From Acinetobacter sp. WCHAc010034 (GTDB lineage Bacteria; Pseudomonadota; Gammaproteobacteria; Pseudomonadales; Moraxellaceae), in NCBI RefSeq assembly GCF_001696615.3, contig NZ_CP032279.1, positions 2,914,001 to 2,978,000 on the forward strand: DNA of 64,000 bases, in the 5' to 3' direction. Both the position numbers and the translations under genes were made by a program. Numbering within the stretch: position 1 is the stretch's first letter; each line of letters opens with the position of its first letter. Below are positions 34,837 through 43,718 of the stretch, one piece after another. A model generated the notes under the pieces. It did no database searches and was not told the origin of the DNA. It saw nothing but the letters and a program-made list of their open reading frames with translations.

Positions 34837-36633
34837 ATGAACCCATTTGAAATGAAGCCGAAAAACCAGTTTTCTCCTGTTTTATTTACTTATCCCTCAG
34901 TCATTCAGCATTTGCATGTGATTGGGCTGGCGCTCATTGCAGTCAGCGTACTGTATCTGATTGCCGCCAATTGGCTGATGCTGCCGAAAATCATTCAGCT
35001 GCTGATTCCGCAAATTTTCCTGCTTATTTCCGCATCGGCCAGCGTGTGGCTGCTGGCATCGAATGATGCTGTCCGCCAGGCATTGGATGGCATTTCAGGA
35101 CTAATGCTCGGCTTAAGCATGGCGGTGATCGGGCAGGTCTATCAAACCGGCGCAGACAGCTATCTGCTGTTTCTGGTCTGGGCGCTGCTGCTGCTGCCTT
35201 GGCTGTACCGCCCGAATATCGGCGTTTTTGCGCTGTTCTGTGTCGTGAGCCAGTTCGCACTCTTAATGTTTTTCAAGCAAAGCTTCTGGATGAACCAGGA
35301 GCTGAGCGTTTATCTGCTCTGCCTCAGCATCTGGACAGGGCTGTGCTTTATTGCCTGCATTAAGCGGTATTTCAGCTTGCGCTATCTGTTTAGCGCTTTT
35401 GCGGCGGGAATGTCTCTGCTGAGCATGTTCAAATATTGTGAAGATTATGCATGGGCTTACCTTGCGCTGTCGATGCTGCTGCCGATGGCTTTCAGCCTTT
35501 ATTTCTACCTGCAGCGCATGGCTTTGGAAACCAGCCTGCAGGTGGCGGGGCTGGCGGCCAGTTTCAGCATCCTGATTTTTCAGCTCACGGAAGATGCCTT
35601 GCCGGATTCCGCTGCCGGCTTGCTGGTGCTGGCGGCGCTGATTTTTGCATGGTTTGCCGGAATCAGCGCGGTGCTGATGAAAATGCTGCCGAAAACCAAG
35701 TTCGCCGCCATTCCTTTGGCCTTGGGCGCATGGTTCGCCGGGATTATCCTGTCTTCTTTGCTGCTGACTTACTGGAAGGTTTTTTCCATTGCTGCGGGGC
35801 TGGCCTTTATTGCGGCGGCTTGGCTGGTGATCCGCCGCACATCCAGCGTGTTTTTGCGCCAGCTGGCATACTGCCTTTGGATTTGCGGCCAGGCTGCGGT
35901 GCTGGCGCATACTGAACTGCTGACCGGCAATACAGCCTTGATCTGCCTGATTCAGTTTTTCTTTGCGGCGCTGTGCATATTCAGCCGCATGCACTGGCTG
36001 ATTGTGCTACTGCAGCTGGCGGTGCTGTACGGCTTAGGCCTTGCGGCCCTGCTGGATGCAGTAGGCTACGGCAATCAAGCATCTCTGCGTTTTTATATCA
36101 TTTCACTGAATTACGCGCTTCTGACCCTGCTGCTGTGCAGCGCGCCGCTGTGGCTGAAATCGGCTTACCGCGCAAGTTTCAGCTTATGGATTCTGCTGAT
36201 TCTGGCTGCAGCTGCCGTGCTGCAGCTGGCGCTTCATTCAGGTTCTCCGGCGGATGCGCCGCCAAGCCTGTGGGCGAATTATCTGCTGCCGGGCATATGG
36301 CTGCTGAGTTTCTGCCTTATTCACCGTACAGCCTTGCTGCAGCCTCAGCTGTGGGCCATCCCTGCGCTCGCCGCGGCTTTGATGCTGTTCGGTTATTTTG
36401 AGATCTTCATTCTGCTGGCGCTTCTGGCCTGGTCGGTGGCCTATCAGCAGCGCCTGGTTCAGGCGCTGTCGGTGCTGCTGCTGGTCTTTTGGCTGTGGCT
36501 GCTGTATTACAGCCTGGGCGTCAGCTTCCTGATGAAAAGCCTGAGCATTTTTCTGTCGGGGCTTGCTGTTCTGCTGCTTGCGCATCTGCTCGCTCAGAAC
36601 AGCAGGACAGCAGTTCAGGGAGGCGCAGCATGA
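34837..36633 (+). CDS. DUF2157-type polytopic membrane protein
   Basis: A 598-aa inner-membrane protein with about fourteen hydrophobic segments. The N-terminal 150 residues (LHVIGLALIAVSVLYLIAANW... and DGISGLMLGLSMAVIGQVYQTGADSYLLFLVWALLLLPW) match the DUF2157 domain. The remainder is a long run of helices. Function is unknown. It overlaps the following GDYXXLXY gene by four bases (ATGA), a pairing that recurs in many bacteria, so the two products probably work together in the membrane. No clear Shine-Dalgarno; an in-frame ATG at 34852 is an alternative start. Confidence 0.78.
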   Translation: MNPFEMKPKNQFSPVLFTYPSVIQHLHVIGLALIAVSVLYLIAANWLMLPKIIQLLIPQIFLLISASASVWLLASNDAVRQALDGISGLMLGLSMAVIGQVYQTGADSYLLFLVWALLLLPWLYRPNIGVFALFCVVSQFALLMFFKQSFWMNQELSVYLLCLSIWTGLCFIACIKRYFSLRYLFSAFAAGMSLLSMFKYCEDYAWAYLALSMLLPMAFSLYFYLQRMALETSLQVAGLAASFSILIFQLTEDALPDSAAGLLVLAALIFAWFAGISAVLMKMLPKTKFAAIPLALGAWFAGIILSSLLLTYWKVFSIAAGLAFIAAAWLVIRRTSSVFLRQLAYCLWICGQAAVLAHTELLTGNTALICLIQFFFAALCIFSRMHWLIVLLQLAVLYGLGLAALLDAVGYGNQASLRFYIISLNYALLTLLLCSAPLWLKSAYRASFSLWILLILAAAAVLQLALHSGSPADAPPSLWANYLLPGIWLLSFCLIHRTALLQPQLWAIPALAAALMLFGYFEIFILLALLAWSVAYQQRLVQALSVLLLVFWLWLLYYSLGVSFLMKSLSIFLSGLAVLLLAHLLAQNSRTAVQGGAA

Positions 36634-37205
36634 AAAAGATGATTCCGCTTTATCTTGCGCTGTTCAGTATTGCATTGTTCCTGGGAATGATTGCGCGCCA
36701 TGAGTGGCGCCTTGCGCACAGTGACAGTATTTTTGTCAGGCTGATGCCGGCCGATCCGCGCTCGCTGCTGCAGGGCGACTATATGGCGCTGAATTATCAG
36801 CTGTATTTTAGCGGCTTAGCGCCGCAGGATGATTCATCTCCGGCCCGCAGTTCTGCAGAGGTGGCGGCTGAAGATTTCAAGAATAAGCCGCAGGTGCTTG
36901 CTTATGTGCAGCTTGATGGGCAGCGCCGCGTAATAAAAACCGGCTTTGATGAAAAAATTCTGGCAGCCTATCCGGCTTCTTCTGCAAAATTGATCTTAAA
37001 AAATCCAAACAACAGCTTTGAAAGCCTGTATCCGGCAGCTGACAGCTTCTTGTTTGCGGAAGGGCTTGAGCCGTGCTACCGCAATGCGCGTTTTGCTAAG
37101 TTGAAGGTGCAGGCAAATGGCCAGCCGCTTTTGGCTGGACTGGCGGACGAAAATTTAAAAGCGCTAAACTGCGAACAGCGCGGTGAATGGTGGCAGGGCA
37201 GCTGA
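36630..37205 (+). CDS. GDYXXLXY-domain membrane-anchored protein
   Basis: A 191-aa protein with an N-terminal membrane anchor (LYLALFSIALFLGMIA), then a periplasmic or cytoplasmic domain with the family signature LLQGDYMALNYQL (GDY-xx-L-x-Y) near residues 50-62. A Cys-bearing C-terminal part follows (GLEPCYRNARFAKLKVQANGQPLLAGL). Coupled to the DUF2157 gene through an ATGA overlap with an AGGGAGG ribosome site inside that gene. Function unknown. The operon's terminator downstream has been split by MITE copy 2. Confidence 0.78.
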   Translation: MKKMIPLYLALFSIALFLGMIARHEWRLAHSDSIFVRLMPADPRSLLQGDYMALNYQLYFSGLAPQDDSSPARSSAEVAAEDFKNKPQVLAYVQLDGQRRVIKTGFDEKILAAYPASSAKLILKNPNNSFESLYPAADSFLFAEGLEPCYRNARFAKLKVQANGQPLLAGLADENLKALNCEQRGEWWQGS

Positions 37206-37234
37206 AGGGCCTGATTTCGAGCCATAAAAAAGCC

Positions 37235-37524
37235 CGCAATATTGCTAATGCTGACAAAAATACAAGCTATGCAATTGTTTTTTTAAGCAGCATTTAATTC
37301 ACAATGGAAATTCCCTCTCCTTTTTAAGGAGAGGGCTAGGGTGAGGATTTTATTAAAAAAATTCCCTCAGCCTAACCTTCTCCCAAAGGGAGAAGGAACT
37401 TTTCAATATTAATTTTTTTGCCAATAAATGATCATTTATTGATTTATGAAATAGATCTATTTGAATGACTCTAGAATTTAAAAAGCCAGTCAGTTTTTAA
37501 CTGACTGGCTTTACGCAATATTGC
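37235..37524. repeat. MITE copy 2 (element 37246-37513) splitting a terminator
   Basis: A 268-bp element beginning TAATGCTGAC and ending, read inward, TAAAGCCAGTCAGTTAAA. It is flanked by perfect 11-bp direct repeats CGCAATATTGC at 37235-37245 and 37514-37524. Joining the flanks recreates AAAAGCCCGCAA-TATTGCGGGCTTTT, a perfect terminator. The right end carries the hairpin AAAAAGCCAGTCAGTT/AACTGACTGGCTTT, able to act as a substitute terminator. The interior has palindromic CCCTCTCC/GGAGAGGG and CTTCTCCC/GGGAGAAG units like those of copy 1. Confidence 0.85.
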
Positions 37525-37545
37525 GGGCTTTTGAATCTTTGCTGT

Positions 37546-37926
37546 TTATGCCACTTGAACCGGAATGCAGTTCGCCGTGTGGTTGACAGTATTGTTCGGG
37601 TTGGCATACACCAGGCGGGGCTTGTGCGCATTGGCTTCGGCTTGAGTGAAATCGCCAAAGGTTGCAATAATCACTAAGTCGCCGACATCCGCTTGATGGG
37701 CTGCGCCGCCATTGACTGAAATGATGCCTGAGTTGTCTTCGCCGCGAATTGCGTAGGTAGCGAAACGCTTACCGTTGGTCACGTTCCAAACGTGAATTTC
37801 TTCGTATTCACGAATGCCAGCCAAATCCATGAGCACGCCATCAATGGCACATGAACCTTCATAATGAAGTTCTGCATGTGTTACAACAGCACGGTGGATT
37901 TTGCATTTTAATAAACGAGATAGCAT
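37546..37926 (-). CDS. panD: Aspartate 1-decarboxylase (pyruvoyl-dependent)
   Basis: PanD (126 aa) converts L-aspartate to beta-alanine for pantothenate. The self-cleavage site is intact: HYEGSCAID, where the Gly24-Ser25 bond is cut and Ser25 becomes the pyruvoyl group. The remaining conserved stretches ([41 protein letters not shown]) are complete. It stands apart from panB/panC, which are not in the window. PanD usually needs a separate maturation factor (PanM/PanZ) in enterics; none is visible here. Confidence 0.96.
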   Translation of the reverse strand: MLSRLLKCKIHRAVVTHAELHYEGSCAIDGVLMDLAGIREYEEIHVWNVTNGKRFATYAIRGEDNSGIISVNGGAAHQADVGDLVIIATFGDFTQAEANAHKPRLVYANPNNTVNHTANCIPVQVA

Positions 37927-38069
37927 GGCTAGCGTCTCCTTGGTGGACCGAAGATTGTTATCTTATGGTTGGAACAATCAGCCGAAACGGGTAGGCATCA
38001 GGCTGCATGCGCATTTTGCGCTGAAAAAGGCATCATGGCAAGCAGCATTGTCAATAATCTGTAGAATTA

Positions 38070-38648
38070 TCAGTTTGGCTTGTAAGCATTGATTTGATTC
38101 ATGGCTTGCTGTATGTCGCCGTTTGCCAGCAGCTTAATGCGTGACAAAGCATGCGCAATCGCGTCATCCATCAGGTTCTGTTCGCTGCTTGGCGCTTTGC
38201 TTAAGACATGGCCGGATACGCGCTCTTTGGCGCCGGGGTGGCCAATGCCAATCCGCAAGCGGTGAAAATTCGGGCCGATATGGGGAACAATGTCTTTTAA
38301 ACCGTTATGGCCGCCGTGGCCGCCGGTTTTCAGGCGGATCACGCCCGGATTCATATCCAGTTCGTCATGCGCAATGAGCATTGCTTCGGGAGCAATATTG
38401 TAGAATTTTGCGAAGGGGACAACACTTTTGCCGGAAAGGTTCATAAACGTTGAAGGCAGCAGCAGGCGGATGTCTTGGCCTTCTATTTTTCCGCGGCCGC
38501 TGATTCCATTGAATTTCGGATCAGCTTTGAGGGAAATGCCATACTGTTCTGCAAGGCGTTCTACAAACCAGAAGCCTGCATTATGGCGGGTTTGGGCATA
38601 CTCTTTTCCAGGGTTGCCCAAACCGACAATCAGTGAAATATTTGACAC
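38070..38648 (-). CDS. pth: Peptidyl-tRNA hydrolase
   Basis: Pth (192 aa) releases tRNA from prematurely dropped peptidyl-tRNAs. Conserved residues are present: Asn and His in LVGLGNPGKEYAQTRHNAGFWFV (residues 8-30), PSTFMNLSGKSV and HDELDMNPGVIRLKTGGHGGHNGLKDI. GTG start. It is 19 bp downstream of the L25 gene and belongs to the conserved prs-rplY-pth cluster. Confidence 0.96.
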   Translation of the reverse strand: MSNISLIVGLGNPGKEYAQTRHNAGFWFVERLAEQYGISLKADPKFNGISGRGKIEGQDIRLLLPSTFMNLSGKSVVPFAKFYNIAPEAMLIAHDELDMNPGVIRLKTGGHGGHNGLKDIVPHIGPNFHRLRIGIGHPGAKERVSGHVLSKAPSSEQNLMDDAIAHALSRIKLLANGDIQQAMNQINAYKPN

Positions 38649-38667
38649 TAATTTACACCGTTAACAC

Positions 38668-38964
38668 TTATGCGCGTTTGAAGTCAGCGTGCATTGGCGT
38701 GTTTTTAGCAGGGTGGCGCTGCAAAGCCTGGATTTTTACGCTTTCAACTTTGTCGCCAATTTTGATTTCAACAACTTCTTCAAAGAAAGCATTGTTTTCT
38801 AAAGCTTTAACCAGCTCGCGAAGTTCCAGGGTAACAGCTACAGGTTCAGCTGCGCCACCGTAGATGATCGCTGGAACTTTAGCTTGAAGACGAAGGCGGC
38901 GGCTCGAACCTTTCCCTTGTACTGCTTCTTCACGCGCTGCTGCATTTAATACGAAGTTTGCCAT
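38668..38964 (-). CDS. rplY: 50S ribosomal protein L25
   Basis: Short-form L25 (98 aa) that binds 5S rRNA. It begins MANFVLNAAAREEAVQGKGSSRRLRLQAKVPAIIYGG and ends in the basic QRHPAKNTPMHADFKRA. It lacks the CTC-type C-terminal domain. The ATG at 38964 is chosen since AAAGGA stands eight bases upstream; an earlier in-frame start adds three residues and has poorer context. Located between prs and pth. Confidence 0.93.
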   Translation of the reverse strand: MANFVLNAAAREEAVQGKGSSRRLRLQAKVPAIIYGGAAEPVAVTLELRELVKALENNAFFEEVVEIKIGDKVESVKIQALQRHPAKNTPMHADFKRA

Positions 38965-39022
38965 GACAGACATCCTTTACTTGAGTTTAATTAAACTGAA
39001 CCTTCGACCAGTTCAGTGATAG

Positions 39023-39048
39023 AAAGCCCCGCTAAAGGGCGGGGCTTT
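39023..39048 (-). terminator. Terminator of prs
   Basis: AAAGCCCCGC-N6-GCGGGGCTTT, a perfect 10-bp stem. Confidence 0.8.
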
Positions 39049-39064
39049 GAAATTCAGCGCTATA

Positions 39065-40018
39065 TTATAGATAAGAATCAAACATTGCGCTAATAGATTC
39101 TTCGTTGTTAATACGACGAATTGTTTCAGCTACCATGCTGGCGACTGAAACCTGGCGAATCTTGCCAAGAGCTTTTGCCTCATCTGAAAGAGGAATTGTG
39201 TCGGTAACAACTAATTCATCAATCACAGAGTTTTTCAAATTCTCGATAGCTTTACCGGAAAGCACAGGGTGAGTCGCGTATGCAACCACACGGCGCGCGC
39301 CGAAAGTTTTCAGCGCGTCAGCAGCTTTGCACAGTGTACCGGCTGTATCCACCATGTCATCTACGATAACGCAGTCACGGCCTTTCACGTCGCCAATCAA
39401 GTGCATGACTTGCGATTCATTGGCTTTTTGACGGCGCTTGTCGATGATTGCAAGGTCGATATCGCCCATCTGCTTGGCAACAGCGCGGGCACGGACTACA
39501 CCGCCGACGTCAGGAGAAACAACCATTAGGTTGTCATGCGACTGCTGGCGGAGGTCAGCCAGCAGCGCCGGCGTGCCGTAGATGTTGTCTACAGGGATAT
39601 CGAAGAAACCTTGGATCTGGTCTGCATGCAGGTCGATCATGACGACGCGGTCAATCCCGACAGTTGTCAGCATGTCAGCAACAACTTTTGCGGTAATCGG
39701 CACACGGCTTGAACGCGGGCGGCGGTCTTGGCGGGCATAACCGAAGTAAGGAATAACAGCGGTAATGCGGCCGGCGCTTGCACGGCGCAAAGCATCTGCC
39801 ATAACTAAGATTTCCATCAGGTTATCGTTAGTTGGGGCACAAGTTGGCTGTACAACAAATACGTCTTTGCCACGCACGTTTTCAGTGATTTCTACAGCAA
39901 TTTCACCATCAGAAAAGGTGGAAACGGCAGCAGCACCTAAAGGAATGTGCAAATGGCTTACGACTTTTTGAGCGAATTGTGGATGCGCGGTTCCACTAAA
40001 AACGACAAGATTGGGCAT
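39065..40018 (-). CDS. prs: Ribose-phosphate pyrophosphokinase
   Basis: PRPP synthetase (317 aa) turning ribose 5-phosphate and ATP into PRPP for nucleotides, His, Trp and NAD. The signature [14 protein letters not shown] (ATP loop) and the PRPP-binding [21 protein letters not shown] are complete. [19 protein letters not shown] is a normal N terminus. It lies between the tRNA-Gln cluster and the L25 gene, all on the minus strand; a terminator follows. Confidence 0.97.
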   Translation of the reverse strand: MPNLVVFSGTAHPQFAQKVVSHLHIPLGAAAVSTFSDGEIAVEITENVRGKDVFVVQPTCAPTNDNLMEILVMADALRRASAGRITAVIPYFGYARQDRRPRSSRVPITAKVVADMLTTVGIDRVVMIDLHADQIQGFFDIPVDNIYGTPALLADLRQQSHDNLMVVSPDVGGVVRARAVAKQMGDIDLAIIDKRRQKANESQVMHLIGDVKGRDCVIVDDMVDTAGTLCKAADALKTFGARRVVAYATHPVLSGKAIENLKNSVIDELVVTDTIPLSDEAKALGKIRQVSVASMVAETIRRINNEESISAMFDSYL

Positions 40019-40055
40019 GAAGCACCCTTGGCGGTTGATATGTATGGAAAATAGA

Positions 40056-40130
40056 TGGCAGGGGCGGCTGGATTCGAACCAACGGATGCCGAGATCAAAA
40101 CCCGGTGCCTTACCACTTGGCGACGCCCCT
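40056..40130 (-). tRNA. tRNA-Gln (TTG), copy nearest prs
   Basis: 75-nt tRNA including encoded CCA. Acceptor AGGGGCG pairs with CGCCCCT; the anticodon loop contains TTTTGAT with anticodon TTG. The T loop has GGTTCGAATC. Same sequence as the three upstream copies. Confidence 0.97.
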
Positions 40131-40221
40131 AATGCGGCAGAACTTTAATATTTTTGAGCCGTTTTGTCAAGGTAATTTAACAGGCGGACTGCAAAAGAAT
40201 ATTCTGTCTTTTTTGAGAAAA

Positions 40222-40296
40222 TGGCAGGGGCGGCTGGATTCGAACCAACGGATGCCGAGATCAAAACCCGGTGCCTTACCACTTGGCGACGCCCCT
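40222..40296 (-). tRNA. tRNA-Gln (TTG), second copy
   Basis: Identical 75-nt sequence with encoded CCA and anticodon TTG. Separated from the neighbouring copies by A+T-rich spacers of 91 and 20 bp. Confidence 0.97.
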
Positions 40297-40316
40297 AAAT
40301 TTGATGCTGTATTAAA

Positions 40317-40391
40317 TGGCAGGGGCGGCTGGATTCGAACCAACGGATGCCGAGATCAAAACCCGGTGCCTTACCACTTGGCGACGCCCCT
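40317..40391 (-). tRNA. tRNA-Gln (TTG), third copy
   Basis: Identical 75-nt sequence with encoded CCA and anticodon TTG. Confidence 0.97.
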
Positions 40392-40420
40392 TTAATACAA
40401 ACATCTACAGGTGAATTTAA

Positions 40421-40495
40421 TGGCAGGGGCGGCTGGATTCGAACCAACGGATGCCGAGATCAAAACCCGGTGCCTTACCACTTGGCGACGCCCCT
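40421..40495 (-). tRNA. tRNA-Gln (TTG), copy abutting ispE
   Basis: Identical 75-nt sequence with encoded CCA and anticodon TTG. Its 5' end is one base from the ispE stop codon, so it is very likely cut out of an ispE read-through transcript. Confidence 0.97.
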
Positions 40496-40496
40496 A

Positions 40497-41324
40497 TCAG
40501 ACTTTGAACTGAAGCAATGGAGATTCCTGCAAACTGTTCACCAGGTAAGATTTACATGGCGCGTTATTCAGAATGTCATTTACATTCATTTCTTCAGTCA
40601 CTTCAGTAAAAACACAGGCACCTGTACCTGTAAGCTTTGCTGTACTGAACTGATCTAAGTACCGCATCGCTTCATCCACTTCAGGATATAAGCTTCTTGC
40701 CAGAGGCTCAAAGTTATTTCTGAAATCAGACGGCGTTTGCTGATAGGCGCAGAATTTAGAGCTCTTCTCGTTTCTTGTCAACGTTTTTTGTGAAAAAAGC
40801 AGTTGAGTGCTGATAAAACAGTCAGGTTTCAGCACAATGTACTGTTTTTGATCTAAGTCTATGAATGTTAACTGTTCACCGATGCCTTCCGCCCATGCAT
40901 TGCGGCCATGCACAAAAATCGGCACATCTGCGCCTAGCTTCAGGCCCAGGCCAGCCAGCTGCTCAATGCTTAAGCTGCACTGCCAAAGCTGATTCAGCAC
41001 AATCAGGGCCGTGGCGGCATTCGATGAGCCGCCGCCGAGGCCTGCGCCCATTGGAATGTTTTTTTCAATGCGGATATTCAGGCCAGTGGGCTTTTGCGCA
41101 AAAGGCCGCAGCAGCTGCGCCGCACGGTAGATTAAATTCTGCTCCAGATCCACACTGCTTAAGCCGTTGATGCGGATTGCAGCGGAATCTGCCGGGCTGA
41201 ATTCAAGCCAGTCGTACAGATCAATCAGCTGAAAGATGCTTTGCAGCTCATGGTAGCCGTCCTGGCGGCGGCCGGTGATATGCAGGAACAGGTTAAGCTT
41301 GGCTGGGGAGGGGACTCGGATCAT
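40497..41324 (-). CDS. ispE: 4-diphosphocytidyl-2-C-methyl-D-erythritol kinase
   Basis: IspE (275 aa), GHMP-family kinase of the MEP isoprenoid pathway. PAKLNLFLHITGRRQDGYHELQSIFQLIDLYD is the N-terminal signature and the GHMP ATP loop is PMGAGLGGGSSNAATAL (about residues 91-107). The C-terminal KLTGTGACVFTEVT is the third GHMP motif. It follows lolB closely (12 bp), giving the conserved lolB-ispE-tRNA-Gln-prs order. Confidence 0.95.
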   Translation of the reverse strand: MIRVPSPAKLNLFLHITGRRQDGYHELQSIFQLIDLYDWLEFSPADSAAIRINGLSSVDLEQNLIYRAAQLLRPFAQKPTGLNIRIEKNIPMGAGLGGGSSNAATALIVLNQLWQCSLSIEQLAGLGLKLGADVPIFVHGRNAWAEGIGEQLTFIDLDQKQYIVLKPDCFISTQLLFSQKTLTRNEKSSKFCAYQQTPSDFRNNFEPLARSLYPEVDEAMRYLDQFSTAKLTGTGACVFTEVTEEMNVNDILNNAPCKSYLVNSLQESPLLQFKV

Positions 41325-41336
41325 GGCAATACGGAA

Positions 41337-41918
41337 CTAGCGGTTTTGAATGAGCATTGTAATACGGTTTTCTTTTCCTGTTTCAAGCGCCTGCTTCAGG
41401 ATCAGCTTATTCGGCAGCGCGGTTTCGCCGTCATAGCTGAAATCGACCGTCCAGCCGTCTTCAAGAATCTGCGCTGGGCGCCCGCTGCCGTCTTTATTGA
41501 CCTGCGCCTGCAGGGTGGCAGGCTTGGCCTGAACCCATTTGGTCAGGTGGGTAATCGGCGCTTGCCAGCCTGTCGCGCGCTCCAGCAGCTCTTCAGGCGT
41601 GGCTGCGGTGATTAAGCCGGTTTTGGCGCTGTTCAGCGTGACTTCGCCGGGCTTGCCGCTGATCTGGGTTTTGCCTGCGCCTAAAATGCCGCTGAGTTCA
41701 ATGTCAAATTCATCCTGCTGCTGCGCCCAGGTAAAAAAAGCGCTGCCGGACTGCTGCGGGGTGCGCACGCCGATTTTGCCCTGCAGGCTGAACTGGTCCG
41801 GCGCTTCAAGAATTGAGGCGCTGGCCGCCGGCTGCGGCTTGACATAGGGCTGGCAGCCCGCTAAAGCCAGAATGCTGACGGCCATAAGCGGCAGGCTGCG
41901 TTTTGAAATCATGCGCAT
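41337..41918 (-). CDS. lolB: Outer-membrane lipoprotein receptor LolB
   Basis: LolB (193 aa) receives lipoproteins from LolA and inserts them in the outer membrane. Lipoprotein signal with lipobox LAGC at about residues 19-22. The mature part starts near FSLQGKIGVRTPQQSGSAFFTWAQQQDEFDIELSG and ends with the DGWTVDFSYDGETALPNKLIL strand pattern typical of the family. It partners with the LolA encoded at 12698. Nine bases downstream of the TPR protein. Confidence 0.92.
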   Translation of the reverse strand: MRMISKRSLPLMAVSILALAGCQPYVKPQPAASASILEAPDQFSLQGKIGVRTPQQSGSAFFTWAQQQDEFDIELSGILGAGKTQISGKPGEVTLNSAKTGLITAATPEELLERATGWQAPITHLTKWVQAKPATLQAQVNKDGSGRPAQILEDGWTVDFSYDGETALPNKLILKQALETGKENRITMLIQNR

Positions 41919-41927
41919 AGGGTAGAT

Positions 41928-43640
41928 TTAACTCTTTTTGAATTGCTGGGGTAACAATAGCGTACTCAATTGCTCTAATTGAGGATCATTCGGATGTTTT
42001 TGTTTGAGTTGTTGTAACACGCGGCTGAATTCTGCAAGATTGCCCTGCATGTAGATGGAGCGCGCATAGCGCACGCCGATTTTCAGGCTGCCGCTGAGTT
42101 CATAGGCTTTTTTCAGCACCCGCGCAGCGGTGGAAAAGTCATTCTGCAGAAAGCAGATATAGCCCAGCGTATCCAGAATCGAAGCCTGTTCGGGCGCGTA
42201 TTCCAGCGCGTGCTCCACATATTTGCGCGCTTCATCCAGCCTGCGGTTCTGCAGCGCCAGCGTATAGGCGTAGGCGTTCAGGTAGGTGGGGCTGTTCGGC
42301 TCAATCGCCAGAAGGCTTTTCAGCAGCCTGTCGAGCTTGTCGCGCTCCTGATAGGGGTCAAGCAGCAGCACTTCGGCATAAATCAGTTCCGGGTCATCCG
42401 GCAGGTTCTTCACCGCTTCATCCAGCAGGCGCACGGCGGCTTTTTTATTGTCCATGCGCTTTAAAATATCGGCCTGCGCCAGATACAGGAAACTGGCGTG
42501 CTGCGGATAATTCACCCGTTCCTGAGTTAAAAAGCGCAGGGCGTCATTGAGCTTGTCCTGCTGGGCAAAAATGCTGACCATATTGCGCCGCGAAACCGTA
42601 TACAGGCTGCCGTCCACCAGGCGGTAATAGGCCTTGGCGGTTTCAAAATGCTGCTTGCGCTCGGCATTCACCGCCAGATAGTAATAGGCCTCATTCTGAT
42701 ATTGCGCAGAGTAGCGCAGCTCAACTAAATATTTTTCCGCCTTTTCATACTGCTCCAAGTCAATGCTGGTCAGCCCGGCAATAAACAGCGCTTCTTCGGC
42801 TTTCGGCCATTTTTTTAAAATGTCTTCCAGTTTTTGCAGCGCTAGCTCAGACTCATTGATTTTAATCAAATATTTAACTTCGGCTAAGCGCACTTCCTGA
42901 CTGCTGCGGTGCTTTTTGCTGGATTTTTCATACCATTTTCGGGTTTCTTCATCATTGCCTAAAGCCGTCAGCAGGTTGGCTTTCATGAGGATATAGCCGG
43001 TTGATTTCGGGCGTTTTTTCAAGGCCTGATTGATGGTGTCCAGCGCTTCATGCAGCTGCCCGTTCTGCGCTTCAAGGCCGGCAATCAGCACGAGAATGGA
43101 CGGATTGCGGCCTTCTTTGCTGGCGCGCAGCGCACGGATCAGGAAATCGCGGTCATCTGCGGATTCCGGCGCAATTCCGGCCAGAATCTGCTCCAAATCT
43201 GCATTCGGGTCAATATTTAAAATTTTATCCAGCGTTTCAGCCGCCGAATCATATTCATGCGCTTTCAGCGCGATATGCGAAAGGTAAAACAGCGCCGGGA
43301 CATCTTCCGGCTCCTGCGCCACCCAGTGTGTGGCAATGTCCAAAGCGGCCTGCAGATCGTTCTGTTCAATGGCGACATTCAGCGCGCGCTGCTTCACTGC
43401 GGTGGAATTGCTTTTAATGGCGAGCACGGTATAGTTGTGCAGGGCTGTTGGAATGTCTTGGTAAGCCAGCGCAAACTCTGCGATCATGCTCTGTTTTATG
43501 GCATCATAATTTGAATTTGCATGGTAAACTTCTCCAAATGCCCGAACTGGGGCACTGGAAGCCATGCTACCGACCAGCAAGAATGTGGTAGAATACTGCT
43601 TGATTGTCGCGCCGCTGAGCCGGCTATTTGTTTGACGCAA
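41928..43640 (-). CDS. Secreted TPR-repeat protein
   Basis: A protein of about 570 aa with a cleavable signal (YSTTFLLVGSMASSAPVRA) followed by many degenerate tetratricopeptide repeats from end to end, for example DLQAALDIATHWVAQEPEDVPALFYLSHIALKA and RRLDEARKYVEHALEYAPEQASILDTLGYICFLQ. Such a protein usually scaffolds envelope complexes. It lies directly upstream of lolB as in other gammaproteobacteria. The start is uncertain: a TTG at 43640 gives a good signal peptide, while the frame stays open to a start at 43685. Divergent from hemA. Confidence 0.75.
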   Translation of the reverse strand: MRQTNSRLSGATIKQYSTTFLLVGSMASSAPVRAFGEVYHANSNYDAIKQSMIAEFALAYQDIPTALHNYTVLAIKSNSTAVKQRALNVAIEQNDLQAALDIATHWVAQEPEDVPALFYLSHIALKAHEYDSAAETLDKILNIDPNADLEQILAGIAPESADDRDFLIRALRASKEGRNPSILVLIAGLEAQNGQLHEALDTINQALKKRPKSTGYILMKANLLTALGNDEETRKWYEKSSKKHRSSQEVRLAEVKYLIKINESELALQKLEDILKKWPKAEEALFIAGLTSIDLEQYEKAEKYLVELRYSAQYQNEAYYYLAVNAERKQHFETAKAYYRLVDGSLYTVSRRNMVSIFAQQDKLNDALRFLTQERVNYPQHASFLYLAQADILKRMDNKKAAVRLLDEAVKNLPDDPELIYAEVLLLDPYQERDKLDRLLKSLLAIEPNSPTYLNAYAYTLALQNRRLDEARKYVEHALEYAPEQASILDTLGYICFLQNDFSTAARVLKKAYELSGSLKIGVRYARSIYMQGNLAEFSRVLQQLKQKHPNDPQLEQLSTLLLPQQFKKS

Positions 43641-43718
43641 TTTTTCTTGATCCAAGTAATGCTTTTTATGACACCGATGTTGCACAATAGCATAAATTTA
43701 GCGAAATGATGATCTGAT

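Noticed and set aside
35263..35994. Long minus-strand ORF inside the DUF2157 gene
   Set aside because: Gln/Arg/His-rich composition typical of antisense reading of a hydrophobic protein gene.
40056..40495. Four near-identical 75-bp units resembling a CRISPR-like array
   Set aside because: Each unit folds as tRNA-Gln with encoded CCA; spacers are irregular and A+T-rich. No CRISPR array or cas gene is seen anywhere in the window.
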